Assembly (NCBI RefSeq): GCF_005503145.1
Contig: NZ_SCNV01000015.1
Location: forward strand, 1-64,000
Reading direction: 5' to 3'
Length of the DNA: 64,000 nt
DNA from: Burkholderia sp. 4M9327F10
GTDB lineage: Bacteria > Pseudomonadota > Gammaproteobacteria > Burkholderiales > Burkholderiaceae
Part shown: positions 53,299-61,688 of the stretch, in pieces
How positions within the stretch are numbered: the stretch's first letter is position 1
How the letters are laid out: the number at the start of each line of letters is the position of its first letter
Made by a program: the position numbers and the translations under genes
Notes under the pieces: model-generated
Databases searched by the model: none
Told to the model about the DNA's origin: nothing
Seen by the model: the letters and a program-made list of their open reading frames with translations, nothing else

Positions 53299-55608
53299 AT
53301 GAAACAGAAATTGTTGAGCGCGTCGATCGGCGCGTCTGCACTCCTGACGCTTCCGCTAGCAGCGCACGCGCAAACAAGTGCGCCGCCAGCAGCACAGCCA
53401 GAAACCGCCAGTGCTGCAACGGCCTCCGGCGCCTCGGGTTCGGCTGCGGAGAAACCCGTTGCGACGCTAAGAAGCGTCACCGTCACGGCGGAGCGGCGCA
53501 AACAGTCCGCGCAGGACGTTGGCGCTTCAATTTCCGTGCTCACAGCCCGGGACCTGCAGGATCAGAACGTCAACAACATCAACGATATCCAGCACGCGAC
53601 CGCCAGCGTCGAGGTTGAACCCGCGTTCGGCGGCGGCCAGCCCCAGTTCCGGATTCGCGGTGTCGGCTTTATCGACTACAGCTCGAACAACTCCTCGACG
53701 GTGGGCGTCAATATTGACGACGTGGCTTACGCCTTGCCGATCCAGACGCAAGGCCAGATCTTTGACATCGACCGGGTGGAAGTGCTGCGCGGGCCGCAGG
53801 GCACGCTATATGGCCGCAATACCACGGGTGGCACGATCAATTTCATCACCAACAAGCCGACTAACGATTTCGAGGCCGGCATCACGACCGAGTACGGCTC
53901 GCACAACCTGTTCAATAACGAGGGCTATATTTCAGGGCCAATCAGCGACACACTGCGTGGACGCCTTGCCTTCGCGACGTCGGACTTCGGCGCATGGCAA
54001 ACCAATCGTGCAACAGGGCAATCGCTGGGCAACAACGACACGGCAGCCGTGCGCGGAGAACTCGACTGGGACGCCACGCACGATCTGAAATTCCATCTGG
54101 AAGCGCATACGGGCTTCGACAAGTCGGACGACGAAGGCTTGTCCCTGATTGCGCCATACACGTCGCTGTCCGGAGGGGCCGGTCAGGTATTGATTCCGGC
54201 GGATACCAATTACACGGCCACGGGCTGGGGGCTGAGTCCGGCATTTGCCCACCTGATTGGGCTATCGCCCAATGCAAAACCCGGGCGTGACAACGACAGC
54301 AACGGGGTTAGCCTGACGGCGACGTACAGCCTGGGTCTCGTCCAGTTGACCAGCATCACTGCCTACAACTTCCTGCATCGGCGCGAATACGCCGACTGGG
54401 ATGCCACCAGCTACAGCGCCTCGGACGAATACTTCAACGACACGGTCAATGAGTTCACGCAGGAATTCCGCGTGTCCTCCAATAATCCTCAATCGCGGCT
54501 GCACTGGGTAGCGGGTGCTTTCTATTCGCACGACAGCCTCGACTCGAAGTTTTACTCGGACTTCACCGACCGGCTGGGAATCATGGCGTTGACCTCGTAT
54601 GATCAGCAGGTCAACACACTAGGCGTCTACGGCCAGGCGACGTATGACATCACGCCCCGTCTACACGGCATCTTCGGCATACGGCAGGAACATGAAGCAC
54701 GCGACCTGACCGATTTCGAGTCCGGCTCGGTGACGGCGTCGTCCTTTACGCCGTTTTATAGTCCGGCCGCGCCGAATCAGTCGCTCACGTCGAATGGGAC
54801 ATCGGGAAAGGTGGGAGTCGAATACAACCTGCTTCCCACAACGCTGCTCTACGCGACGATTAGCCGGGGCTACAAGTCCGGCGGCTTCACGGCGCACAAT
54901 ACAACGGACTCCGACGCGCTTGCGCCATTCAAGCCGGAAACGCTGACTGCCTATGAAGCCGGCTTCAAGAGCGATCTAAGCAGGAGCTTGCGCTTCAATA
55001 CGTCGGTCTTCCATTACGACTATCGCGATCAGCAGGTTTTGTCGGCGGTTTACGACAGCAACTCGCAATCGCTGATTGGGACCTTCGTCAACGCGCCTAA
55101 ATCGGAAATCAACGGTTTCGAAAGCGAGCTCGAATGGGACCCCATTGCAGGGCTGACCATCTCCCAGTACGTCGGCTACAAGGAAGGGAAATACACCGCA
55201 CCGTTCGTCACTTACGACACTCAGGCCTCGGCAGCGGCCGGCCACAATGTCTTTACGAATTACCAGGGAACGGCGCTCAGCTTTCCGCGCTTGAGTTACG
55301 GTGGTCAAGTATCCTATAACTGGCGCGAGAACGGATACCGCTTCCGCGCGGAAACGAACTACAGCTTCCACGATACTTATTCGCAATTGCTGTTGCTGGG
55401 CCCGGGCTATACGGTCGAGTCATACTGGCTTGTCAACGCCAGTGTCTCGGTGGCGCCACCGGGCGGACATTGGGACTTTACGTTCTGGGTGCACAATCTG
55501 TTCAATCGCGAGTACGACCTGACGAAGAACTTCTTCTTGCCTGGAGACAGCGTGGCGGCAGTAGGAGAGCCGAGAACGATTGGCCTGCGTATTTCATACA
55601 AGTTCTGA
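53299..55608 (+). CDS. TonB-dependent outer-membrane receptor
   Basis: 769 aa. Signal peptide (MKQKLLSASIGASALLTLPLAAHAQ), an Ala/Ser-rich linker, TonB-box-like SVTVTAER near residue 55, plug domain (FRIRGVGFIDYSSN; VEVLRGPQGTLYGRNTTGGTINFITNKP) and a 22-strand barrel ending in GLRISYKF with a terminal Phe. The ATG at 53299 follows CGGGGAT. It shares a sigma-54-controlled region with a substrate ABC importer rather than iron genes, so the ligand is more likely an organic sulfur compound than a siderophore (inference). Confidence 0.92.
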   Translation: MKQKLLSASIGASALLTLPLAAHAQTSAPPAAQPETASAATASGASGSAAEKPVATLRSVTVTAERRKQSAQDVGASISVLTARDLQDQNVNNINDIQHATASVEVEPAFGGGQPQFRIRGVGFIDYSSNNSSTVGVNIDDVAYALPIQTQGQIFDIDRVEVLRGPQGTLYGRNTTGGTINFITNKPTNDFEAGITTEYGSHNLFNNEGYISGPISDTLRGRLAFATSDFGAWQTNRATGQSLGNNDTAAVRGELDWDATHDLKFHLEAHTGFDKSDDEGLSLIAPYTSLSGGAGQVLIPADTNYTATGWGLSPAFAHLIGLSPNAKPGRDNDSNGVSLTATYSLGLVQLTSITAYNFLHRREYADWDATSYSASDEYFNDTVNEFTQEFRVSSNNPQSRLHWVAGAFYSHDSLDSKFYSDFTDRLGIMALTSYDQQVNTLGVYGQATYDITPRLHGIFGIRQEHEARDLTDFESGSVTASSFTPFYSPAAPNQSLTSNGTSGKVGVEYNLLPTTLLYATISRGYKSGGFTAHNTTDSDALAPFKPETLTAYEAGFKSDLSRSLRFNTSVFHYDYRDQQVLSAVYDSNSQSLIGTFVNAPKSEINGFESELEWDPIAGLTISQYVGYKEGKYTAPFVTYDTQASAAAGHNVFTNYQGTALSFPRLSYGGQVSYNWRENGYRFRAETNYSFHDTYSQLLLLGPGYTVESYWLVNASVSVAPPGGHWDFTFWVHNLFNREYDLTKNFFLPGDSVAAVGEPRTIGLRISYKF

Positions 55609-55612
55609 TCTA

Positions 55613-56338
55613 GTGCTTTTGACACACACTCCACCGCACCTCATTTTGCGCCTTGCTGCCGCGAGTGATGGAGCTACGCTCACGATATCCGACCGGATCG
55701 GGCTTGCGCGAGCCGCGCAAGCCGCGGGAATCGACACGGTGCTGTTGCCGACGGGACGCGCAGAGCCTGACCCATGGATGCTCGCGGCCGCCCTGGCCGC
55801 CGAGATTCCCGATATCAACCTGATGGTGGGGCTGCGGGTAGGCTCGATGTTGCCTGTAGTGGCCGCGCATCTTGCGCAAAGTATGCAGTCGCTAAGCGCA
55901 GGCCGTTTGATATTGCAGATGGAGCTCGACGAGCCGGTCGATACCGGGCGCGATTATCTGAATCGTGCGCAGCGGCTCGAACGCTGCGCCGAGTTTCTGG
56001 CAATCTTTCGGGCGCTACGCCAAGGTGCTCCCCTGGAATTTCGTGGCACGTATTTCCAGGCCGAGAATGCAAAGCTTCCCGATCTGGCTGCATCGCTCCC
56101 CGCGGTCTACTGGCTGCCAAAGGCAGCGGACGAGTATGCGATAGCCAGCCGTCATTGCGATGGCCTGCTATTTCGCTGTTTCCCGCCAGTCGCCGTGCGG
56201 CGTCAGATTGCCGATGCCTGGCAGCGGCTCGTGGGAGCATTGCCGGACGAGCGTGAGTGCTTTTACTCAGTATCGAGCGAGAGCGCCGAAGCAAGTCCTC
56301 GCCCGGTACCGAACGGCGCCATACGAGGTAAACCGTGA
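55613..56338 (+). CDS. Luciferase-like flavin-dependent monooxygenase homologue, short
   Basis: 241 aa, with a GTG start 5 bp after the receptor stop (a TTG at 55619 is possible). It has LLM family features (RIGLARAAQAAGIDTVLLPTGRAEPDPWMLAAALAAEIPDI; LRVGSMLPVVAAHLAQSMQSLSAGRLILQM) but is about 100 residues shorter than typical members and lacks the C-terminal barrel strands. It may be a subunit or a decayed copy. Its stop overlaps the start of the full-length homologue (GTGA). Confidence 0.75.
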   Translation: MLLTHTPPHLILRLAAASDGATLTISDRIGLARAAQAAGIDTVLLPTGRAEPDPWMLAAALAAEIPDINLMVGLRVGSMLPVVAAHLAQSMQSLSAGRLILQMELDEPVDTGRDYLNRAQRLERCAEFLAIFRALRQGAPLEFRGTYFQAENAKLPDLAASLPAVYWLPKAADEYAIASRHCDGLLFRCFPPVAVRRQIADAWQRLVGALPDERECFYSVSSESAEASPRPVPNGAIRGKP

Positions 56339-57450
56339 CAGTCGAATTCAACTGGTTTCTGCCCACCAATGGCGATGGTCCTCATCTGGCCAACAGCGGC
56401 TTGCCCCGTCCAGCCAATTTCATGCAGGACTACCGCGCCGCCACGCCCGCCTACCTGCGGCAGGTGGCAGTCTCGGCAGAGGCGGCGGGCTTCGACGGGT
56501 TGCTGGTGCCGACGGCTGCCGGTTTCGAGGACCCGTGGCTCGTCTCCGCCCTGCTGGCAGGCGCAACCCGGCGGATCCGCTTTCTCGTGACATTTCGTCC
56601 TGGACTCGAGCAGCCTGTCCATGTCGCCCGCAAAGCGGCAACCCTGTGGCAGCTATGCGATGGTCGTCTGCAGTTGTTCGCGGTGACGGGATCGAGTGCT
56701 TACGAGCAACGCGCAGTCGGCGACTTTCTCGATCACGACGAGCGCTATCGCCGGACCGGAGAGTTCCTGCGCGTATTGAAGCGCCTCTGGCTTGGACCCG
56801 GTCAGAGCTTCGCCGGCGAGCACTATACGCTGAACCCCAATCACCCGGGTGTACCGCTCGATACACCGCCTTTGCTGCATGTGGGCGGGGCGTCGGCGTT
56901 GGCGGAGCAGGTGGCCTCAAGCCAGGCGGACTCGTATCTTCTATGGGGCGAGCCGCCTGACATGGTGCGGGAAAGAATCAACCGGATGCGCGCATTGGCG
57001 GCCGTACTCGGGCGCCAGATTCGCTTCGGCTTGCGGGTTCACGTGATTGCGCGGGAAACCGAATGCGAAGCCTGGGAGCGCGCCGATCAGTTGCTAGGCG
57101 AAGTCTCCGATCAAACGCTTGCCGACGCGCAGCGGCAACTGGCCTCGTATGAGTCGGTTGGACAACGCCGTCAAACCGAACTGAGCCAACGCATCGCGCC
57201 TACCGGGCGATCCATGCGCAGGCTGGAGGTTTATCCGAATGTTTGGGCCGGCGTGGGTCTTATCCGCGGAGGAGCGGCGACAGCCCTGGTCGGCAGTTAC
57301 GATCAGGTCGCGACCCGTCTTGATGAATATCGCCAGCTTGGTATCAGTACATTCTTGCTGTCGTCGTACCCGAATCTCGAGGAATCGACCCGTGTCGGCG
57401 AGCATGTTTTGCCACGGGTCCGGAACCTGGCGCGCGGCGCGCGAGGCTAG
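56335..57450 (+). CDS. LLM-class FMN-dependent monooxygenase (SsuD-like)
   Basis: 371 aa from a GTG that overlaps the upstream stop. SsuD-type features: EFNWFLPTNGDGPHLANSG at the start, AAGFDGLLVPTAAGFEDPWLVSALLAGATRRIRFLVTFRPG, and DGRLQLFAVTGSSAYEQRAVGDFLDHDERYRRTGEFLRVLKRLW. Such enzymes use FMNH2 and O2 to cleave C-S bonds of sulfonates or oxidise sulfones, releasing sulfite. An FMN reductase would be needed, and none is visible in this window. Confidence 0.87.
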   Translation: MTVEFNWFLPTNGDGPHLANSGLPRPANFMQDYRAATPAYLRQVAVSAEAAGFDGLLVPTAAGFEDPWLVSALLAGATRRIRFLVTFRPGLEQPVHVARKAATLWQLCDGRLQLFAVTGSSAYEQRAVGDFLDHDERYRRTGEFLRVLKRLWLGPGQSFAGEHYTLNPNHPGVPLDTPPLLHVGGASALAEQVASSQADSYLLWGEPPDMVRERINRMRALAAVLGRQIRFGLRVHVIARETECEAWERADQLLGEVSDQTLADAQRQLASYESVGQRRQTELSQRIAPTGRSMRRLEVYPNVWAGVGLIRGGAATALVGSYDQVATRLDEYRQLGISTFLLSSYPNLEESTRVGEHVLPRVRNLARGARG

Positions 57451-57489
57451 AGACAGGCAACAAGACTCGCCACAAAGGAACGAAGCGTC

Positions 57490-58587
57490 TTAGTCGGTTT
57501 CGTCCAAAGCAGATTCGGCACGGTTCTCCTGAAGCAGGCCGTGTCGAACCAGCAACGTGCGCACGGTGTTGCGCGTGACGCCCAGCAGTTGAGCCGTTCG
57601 TACCTGACTGAAGCGGCAAAAAGCATACGCCTCGCAAACCACGAGTTCTTCAATGTCGCGCAGCAGGTTTTCGCCAGGGGAGCGGAACAGCCGCAGTACG
57701 CCAGCCTTGATGGCTGCCTGAGGGGGGCCTTCGCCTATGTCGGATGGTTTCGCGTAGCCCGCCAACGCTTCGGAGAACTGCAGATGTTCCGGGCGTATCA
57801 GGTTGCCGGTCGACACCAGCAAGGCGAGATGGATGACATTTTCGAGTTCCCGGATATTGCCGGGCCATGGATACGCCTGCAGCGCCTGCACCGTCGCCTC
57901 GGACAGCATAGGCTGCGGCCGTTTCAACTGGGTGCAGTAGCGGTTGAGAAAGTAATCGGCTAACAGCAGGAGATCCTGCGGCCTTTCGCGCAACGGCGGC
58001 AACCTCAGCCTGACAAGACTGATCCGGTAGAACAGGTCCATGCGGAAATTGCCTGCGAGTACCGCGCGTTCGAGATCGACATTGGTTGCGGCGACCACGC
58101 GAACGTCCACGGGCTTTGCGCGGTTGGTCCCCACACGGGTTACCTCGCCCTCCTGCAGCACACGCAACAGCTTTGCCTGCAGCTCTGGCGCGAGATCGCC
58201 GATTTCGTCCAGGAATAGCGTGCCGCCGTTCGCCTCTTCGAAGTACCCTGTGCGCCGGCTGTGCGCACCGGTGAACGCGCCCACTTCGTGGCCGAACAGT
58301 TCACTCTCTGCCAGTTGCGGATTGATGGCGCTGCAGTTGATGGCGATGAACGCTCCGCTGCGGCCGCTGACATGATGGATATGGCGAGCCACGAGCTCCT
58401 TGCCCGTTCCGGTTTCACCGAGAATCAGTACCGGCGCGGAACTCGGCGCTACCTGCTCGATGACGCGCAGAATCTCGACCGATGCGGGGTCGACAAAGAC
58501 CAGTGCCTTGGCGCGAATAGAAGTAGCGCTATTCTCGCTGTCCGGCAGCGAGATCAGGCGCGGGGATTCTGGCTGACTGCCCATCAT
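57490..58587 (-). CDS. Sigma-54-dependent transcriptional activator, SfnR-like
   Basis: 365 aa with no N-terminal sensor domain: only about 28 residues precede the AAA+ domain. Walker A ILGETGTGKELVARHIH, sigma-54-contacting GAFTGA (HEVGAFTGAHSRRTG), Walker B GGTLFLDEIGDL, R-finger region, then a Fis-type HTH (RTAQLLGVTRNTVRTLLVRHGLL). The short form resembles SfnR, which switches on organosulfur genes in pseudomonads. It lies convergent with the monooxygenases, next to two sigma-54 promoters it most likely controls. The ATG (ATGATG) has a weak ribosome-binding site. Confidence 0.9.
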   Translation of the reverse strand: MMGSQPESPRLISLPDSENSATSIRAKALVFVDPASVEILRVIEQVAPSSAPVLILGETGTGKELVARHIHHVSGRSGAFIAINCSAINPQLAESELFGHEVGAFTGAHSRRTGYFEEANGGTLFLDEIGDLAPELQAKLLRVLQEGEVTRVGTNRAKPVDVRVVAATNVDLERAVLAGNFRMDLFYRISLVRLRLPPLRERPQDLLLLADYFLNRYCTQLKRPQPMLSEATVQALQAYPWPGNIRELENVIHLALLVSTGNLIRPEHLQFSEALAGYAKPSDIGEGPPQAAIKAGVLRLFRSPGENLLRDIEELVVCEAYAFCRFSQVRTAQLLGVTRNTVRTLLVRHGLLQENRAESALDETD

Positions 58588-58602
58588 GGGGTTGGCAAAG
58601 CT

Positions 58603-58622
58603 TATCGATAATCGATATCGGG
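58603..58622. repeat. TATCGAT-type repeat upstream of the activator gene
   Basis: TTATCGATAATCGATATCG contains repeated ATCGAT units 17-36 bp upstream of the sigma-54 activator start. It may be part of its promoter or an operator; no function is shown. Confidence 0.3.
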
Positions 58623-58732
58623 TACGGGAGCGTTGATGGTAATCAAGTCAAATACGGTTACGAAGAAATAATTGCTAACTTGCTTTCTTCAGAATCCGCG
58701 ATAACTATTCCTCGCCTTGTGAATTGGCGATA

Positions 58733-59833
58733 TCAGCGGGCGTATGCGTGCGCCACGGCTCGTTGGGCGGCGTCGAGATCGACCGCGCGCCCCAACTGCT
58801 CGAGCGCCTTGCCATAAGCGAGAACATTCGCCAGAACCGTGTCTGGCGTCGCGCGCAGACCGGTGTGATTGAGACGCACCATTTGCCCCGAGACGTCGCC
58901 GAAGCCGGGCGTGAGTTCGCTGCCATGACGCAACGCGTGCCCGATCAGTTCACGTCCGTCGATACCGGCCGGTATGGGCGCTGACGTGACGAGCGCCGAA
59001 GCAGCGTCCTCGCGCTCGATCCACGGCGCTACACCGAGCGAGCGCAGCGCAGCCCGGGTCGCGCGTGCCGCCAGTTGATGACGGGCGATCACACGCTCTA
59101 TCCCCTCCGCTTCAATACGGTCGAGCGCCGCTTCGAGCGCCCAGAATTCCAGTGCTGAAGGCGTGCCCGGTAACGCGGCGCGCCCGCGTTCCAGCCAATC
59201 TTGCTTGAGCGCCGCAAGAGAAAGGCTCGACGGCGCGAAGTCCGGCGTCGATTCAATATGGGCCCAGGCGCGCTTGCCGAGCACCACCGCCGACACGCCC
59301 GCCGGGCCGGCAAGCGCCTTTTGCGGGCCGATCACCGTGATATCGATACCAAGCCCATCGATATCGATCGCGTGACCGCCAACCGACGCAACAGCATCCA
59401 CCGCAAAAAGCGCGTTACGCGATTGGGCCAGCGCTGCCAGTTCCGCGAGTGGGTTCAATACACCGCTCGAAGACTCAGCGTGAACCGCGGCGACGATATC
59501 GACCTGCGCCAGCGTGTCGAGACAGCCGGACACGGCAGAGAGCGTCACCGGTTGTCCGGCTTCGGCGACCACGTCGTAAACGGTTGCGCCGCCCCGCCGT
59601 AGCCACGTGCCGAACCACGTGCCATAGGGGCTCGTCACGACATTGACGGCTACGGCCCCCGGCCGCGCAATGCTCGCGGCAACGGCTTCGAGCGCGAGTA
59701 TCGCTTCTGCCTGGACAAACACGACGTCAGCCGATGTACCCAGCATCCGCTTGATGCGATCGGCGAGCAACGCGTAACCCGTGTCGGGATAGCGGGGAAC
59801 ATCGAGCAGCAAGTGCGGATTGAACTCTGGCAT
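58733..59833 (-). CDS. Class V PLP-dependent aminotransferase
   Basis: 366 aa. Class V fold of the alanine-glyoxylate aminotransferase type; PLP lysine is in VIGPQKALAGPAG, and the Asp in LFAVDAVASVGGH contacts the pyridine ring. The C-terminal region HTGLRATPDTVLANVLAYGKALEQLG is typical. It follows the amidohydrolase gene by 13 bp, so it is in the same operon. Substrate unknown: an amine or amino acid made by the upstream enzymes, or alternatively a desulfurase-like role, is possible. Confidence 0.87.
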   Translation of the reverse strand: MPEFNPHLLLDVPRYPDTGYALLADRIKRMLGTSADVVFVQAEAILALEAVAASIARPGAVAVNVVTSPYGTWFGTWLRRGGATVYDVVAEAGQPVTLSAVSGCLDTLAQVDIVAAVHAESSSGVLNPLAELAALAQSRNALFAVDAVASVGGHAIDIDGLGIDITVIGPQKALAGPAGVSAVVLGKRAWAHIESTPDFAPSSLSLAALKQDWLERGRAALPGTPSALEFWALEAALDRIEAEGIERVIARHQLAARATRAALRSLGVAPWIEREDAASALVTSAPIPAGIDGRELIGHALRHGSELTPGFGDVSGQMVRLNHTGLRATPDTVLANVLAYGKALEQLGRAVDLDAAQRAVAHAYAR

Positions 59834-59846
59834 CGCGTAAGCTCCA

Positions 59847-61151
59847 TCAGACTAGGACGCCGGCGTGTCCGGCACTCTGCAGCACGGCATGCAACAGTAC
59901 GTTCGCTCCCGACTCGGCCCAATCCGGCGTAATGGCTTCGGCCTCGTTGTGGCTAAGCCCATCCACACAGGGAATAAAGATCATCCCTGTGGGGACAATG
60001 CGCGCAAGATGACAGGCATCGTGTCCGGCGCCGGACACGATATCGGCATGAGGAAGCTCGAGCATCGCCGCCGCGCGCCGCACGGAGTCGACACATACCG
60101 GTGCGAACTTCACCGGAGCGTACTCGAAAATCTGCTCAAGCTGTTTTTCCAGTCCGGCTTCGGCGGCAACGCGAGCGACTTCGTCGCGCAGCGCCGCATC
60201 CATCCGGTCCAGAACGGCAGCATCCGGATGACGGAACTCAACGGTGAAAAAGCACTCGCCTGGCACCGTATTGCGTGAATTGGGCCGCACCTCGATCATG
60301 CCGACGGTTGCGCGTCCGTGCGGCGCATGACGACGCCCGAGGGACTCCACAAAGGAAATCACCCGCGCCGCGCCGGCCAGCGCATCCCGCCGCAGTTCCA
60401 TAGGCGTGGTGCCGGCGTGGGCATCGGTACCCTTGAGCGTCGCTTCGTACCAGCGTTGACCCTGCCCGCCCGTCACCACACCAATCGTGCGACCGTCGCG
60501 CTCCAGGATCGCACCCTGCTCGATGTGCAGCTCATAGGCCGCGTGCACCCGCATACCGCCGACAGCCTCTGCCCCGTCGTAGCCGATGCTCCGGAGCGCG
60601 TCGGCGATAGTCGTGCCGGACGCATCCACACGCGACAATCCGTATTCGAGCGGATAGGCGCCTGAAAATACGCCCGAACCGATCATGGCCGGTGCAAACC
60701 GCGAACCCTCCTCGTTGGTCCAGACGACCACGTCGATGGGGTGCTCCGTGACAACTTGCGCATCATTCAGGGTTCGCACAACCTCAAGCGCACCGAGTAC
60801 GCCGTATATCCCGTCGTACCGTCCGCCGGTGGGCTGCGAATCGGCATGCGAGCCGACCAGTACCGGTGCGGCATCAGGATCGCGGCCCGCCCGGCGGGCA
60901 AAAATATTACCCATCCTGTCGACGCGCACTGTGCATCCTGCCGCTCGTGCCCATTCGACAAACAGGTCACGCGACTGGCGATCCAGTTCAGTCAGCGCAA
61001 GCCGGCACACACCGCCCTTAGGGGTGGCGCCGATTTGAGCCATACGTTCAAGTGAATCCCACAGTCTCGCGCCATTTGTCCTTAACGCATCGATAGCGTC
61101 GATAGCGTTGGTCGTGCTGGTGACGCTGATGGCGCTGATGGCATTACTCAC
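59847..61151 (-). CDS. N-carbamoyl-L-amino-acid amidohydrolase (Zn-dependent M20 family)
   Basis: 434 aa from a GTG at 61151 (GGAGGGAG upstream), which overlaps the end of the upstream gene. Metal ligands are in VGSHADSQPTGGRYDG, TNEEGSRF, YELHIEQG and GAGHDACHL. Family members hydrolyse N-carbamoyl-amino acids or allantoate. Next to an ATC-hydrolase homologue it most likely converts N-carbamoyl-L-cysteine to L-cysteine. The N-terminus has a tripeptide repeat (AIS AIS ... AID AID) encoded by 9-bp tandem repeats. Confidence 0.88.
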   Translation of the reverse strand: MSNAISAISVTSTTNAIDAIDALRTNGARLWDSLERMAQIGATPKGGVCRLALTELDRQSRDLFVEWARAAGCTVRVDRMGNIFARRAGRDPDAAPVLVGSHADSQPTGGRYDGIYGVLGALEVVRTLNDAQVVTEHPIDVVVWTNEEGSRFAPAMIGSGVFSGAYPLEYGLSRVDASGTTIADALRSIGYDGAEAVGGMRVHAAYELHIEQGAILERDGRTIGVVTGGQGQRWYEATLKGTDAHAGTTPMELRRDALAGAARVISFVESLGRRHAPHGRATVGMIEVRPNSRNTVPGECFFTVEFRHPDAAVLDRMDAALRDEVARVAAEAGLEKQLEQIFEYAPVKFAPVCVDSVRRAAAMLELPHADIVSGAGHDACHLARIVPTGMIFIPCVDGLSHNEAEAITPDWAESGANVLLHAVLQSAGHAGVLV

Positions 61152-61671
61152 GCGATTCGTCTCCCTCCGCCCTGTCCGCGAGGCGATATCGAAAGTCGCA
61201 GCGGGCGCCACCCTGCATGATCGTCGTGGTCCGGGTAAGATGAATTCGCGGATCATAGCCCGCGATGAAATGACTGTCCCGCGCGCAACTCAGCAGGTGG
61301 CCGATCTCGCCCAGCCCCATCGCGTGGTACATCTCGGCATAAGCGCAGCGCTTGACGTCGTAGTCGTAATGTCCGGCGTCCACACGCAGTACGTCGACAT
61401 CGAGCGCATCGTCCTTTTCCCACAGAACCTGCAACGCCACGAACGATGCCACACTGGTGCCGTCCTGCTCCTGTGCTGCGAACTGCCTACCGGTTTCCAC
61501 AGCCGCACCGCGTATCGCTTCGCCAATCACCGCCTGCGCTCGCTCAATGCCGAAATCGCGCTTGAGAATTTCGTAGATCGGCTTGATGATCTCTGCTTCA
61601 ATCCGGCGTTGCGCCAGGATGCCCAGCCGATCAGAAGGCACCCCGGATGATTGTGGCCACTCGTCGCTCAT
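61144..61671 (-). CDS. 2-amino-thiazoline-4-carboxylate hydrolase family protein
   Basis: 175 aa from the ATG at 61671 with a strong GGGAGG Shine-Dalgarno; longer frames start inside the upstream gene. Resembles the ATC hydrolase family (PF14196): FVALQVLWEKDDALDVDVLRVDAGHYDYDVKRCAYAEMYHAMGLGEIGHLLSCARDSHFIAGYDPRI. The conserved Cys and the DxDF...AGYDP region fit. It opens L-2-amino-thiazoline-4-carboxylate to N-carbamoyl-L-cysteine. The family call is from memory of the motif and moderately sure. It starts 17 bp after the binding-protein gene. Confidence 0.75.
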   Translation of the reverse strand: MSDEWPQSSGVPSDRLGILAQRRIEAEIIKPIYEILKRDFGIERAQAVIGEAIRGAAVETGRQFAAQEQDGTSVASFVALQVLWEKDDALDVDVLRVDAGHYDYDVKRCAYAEMYHAMGLGEIGHLLSCARDSHFIAGYDPRIHLTRTTTIMQGGARCDFRYRLADRAEGDESRE

Positions 61672-61688
61672 CGCAACCTCCCTTCTGT

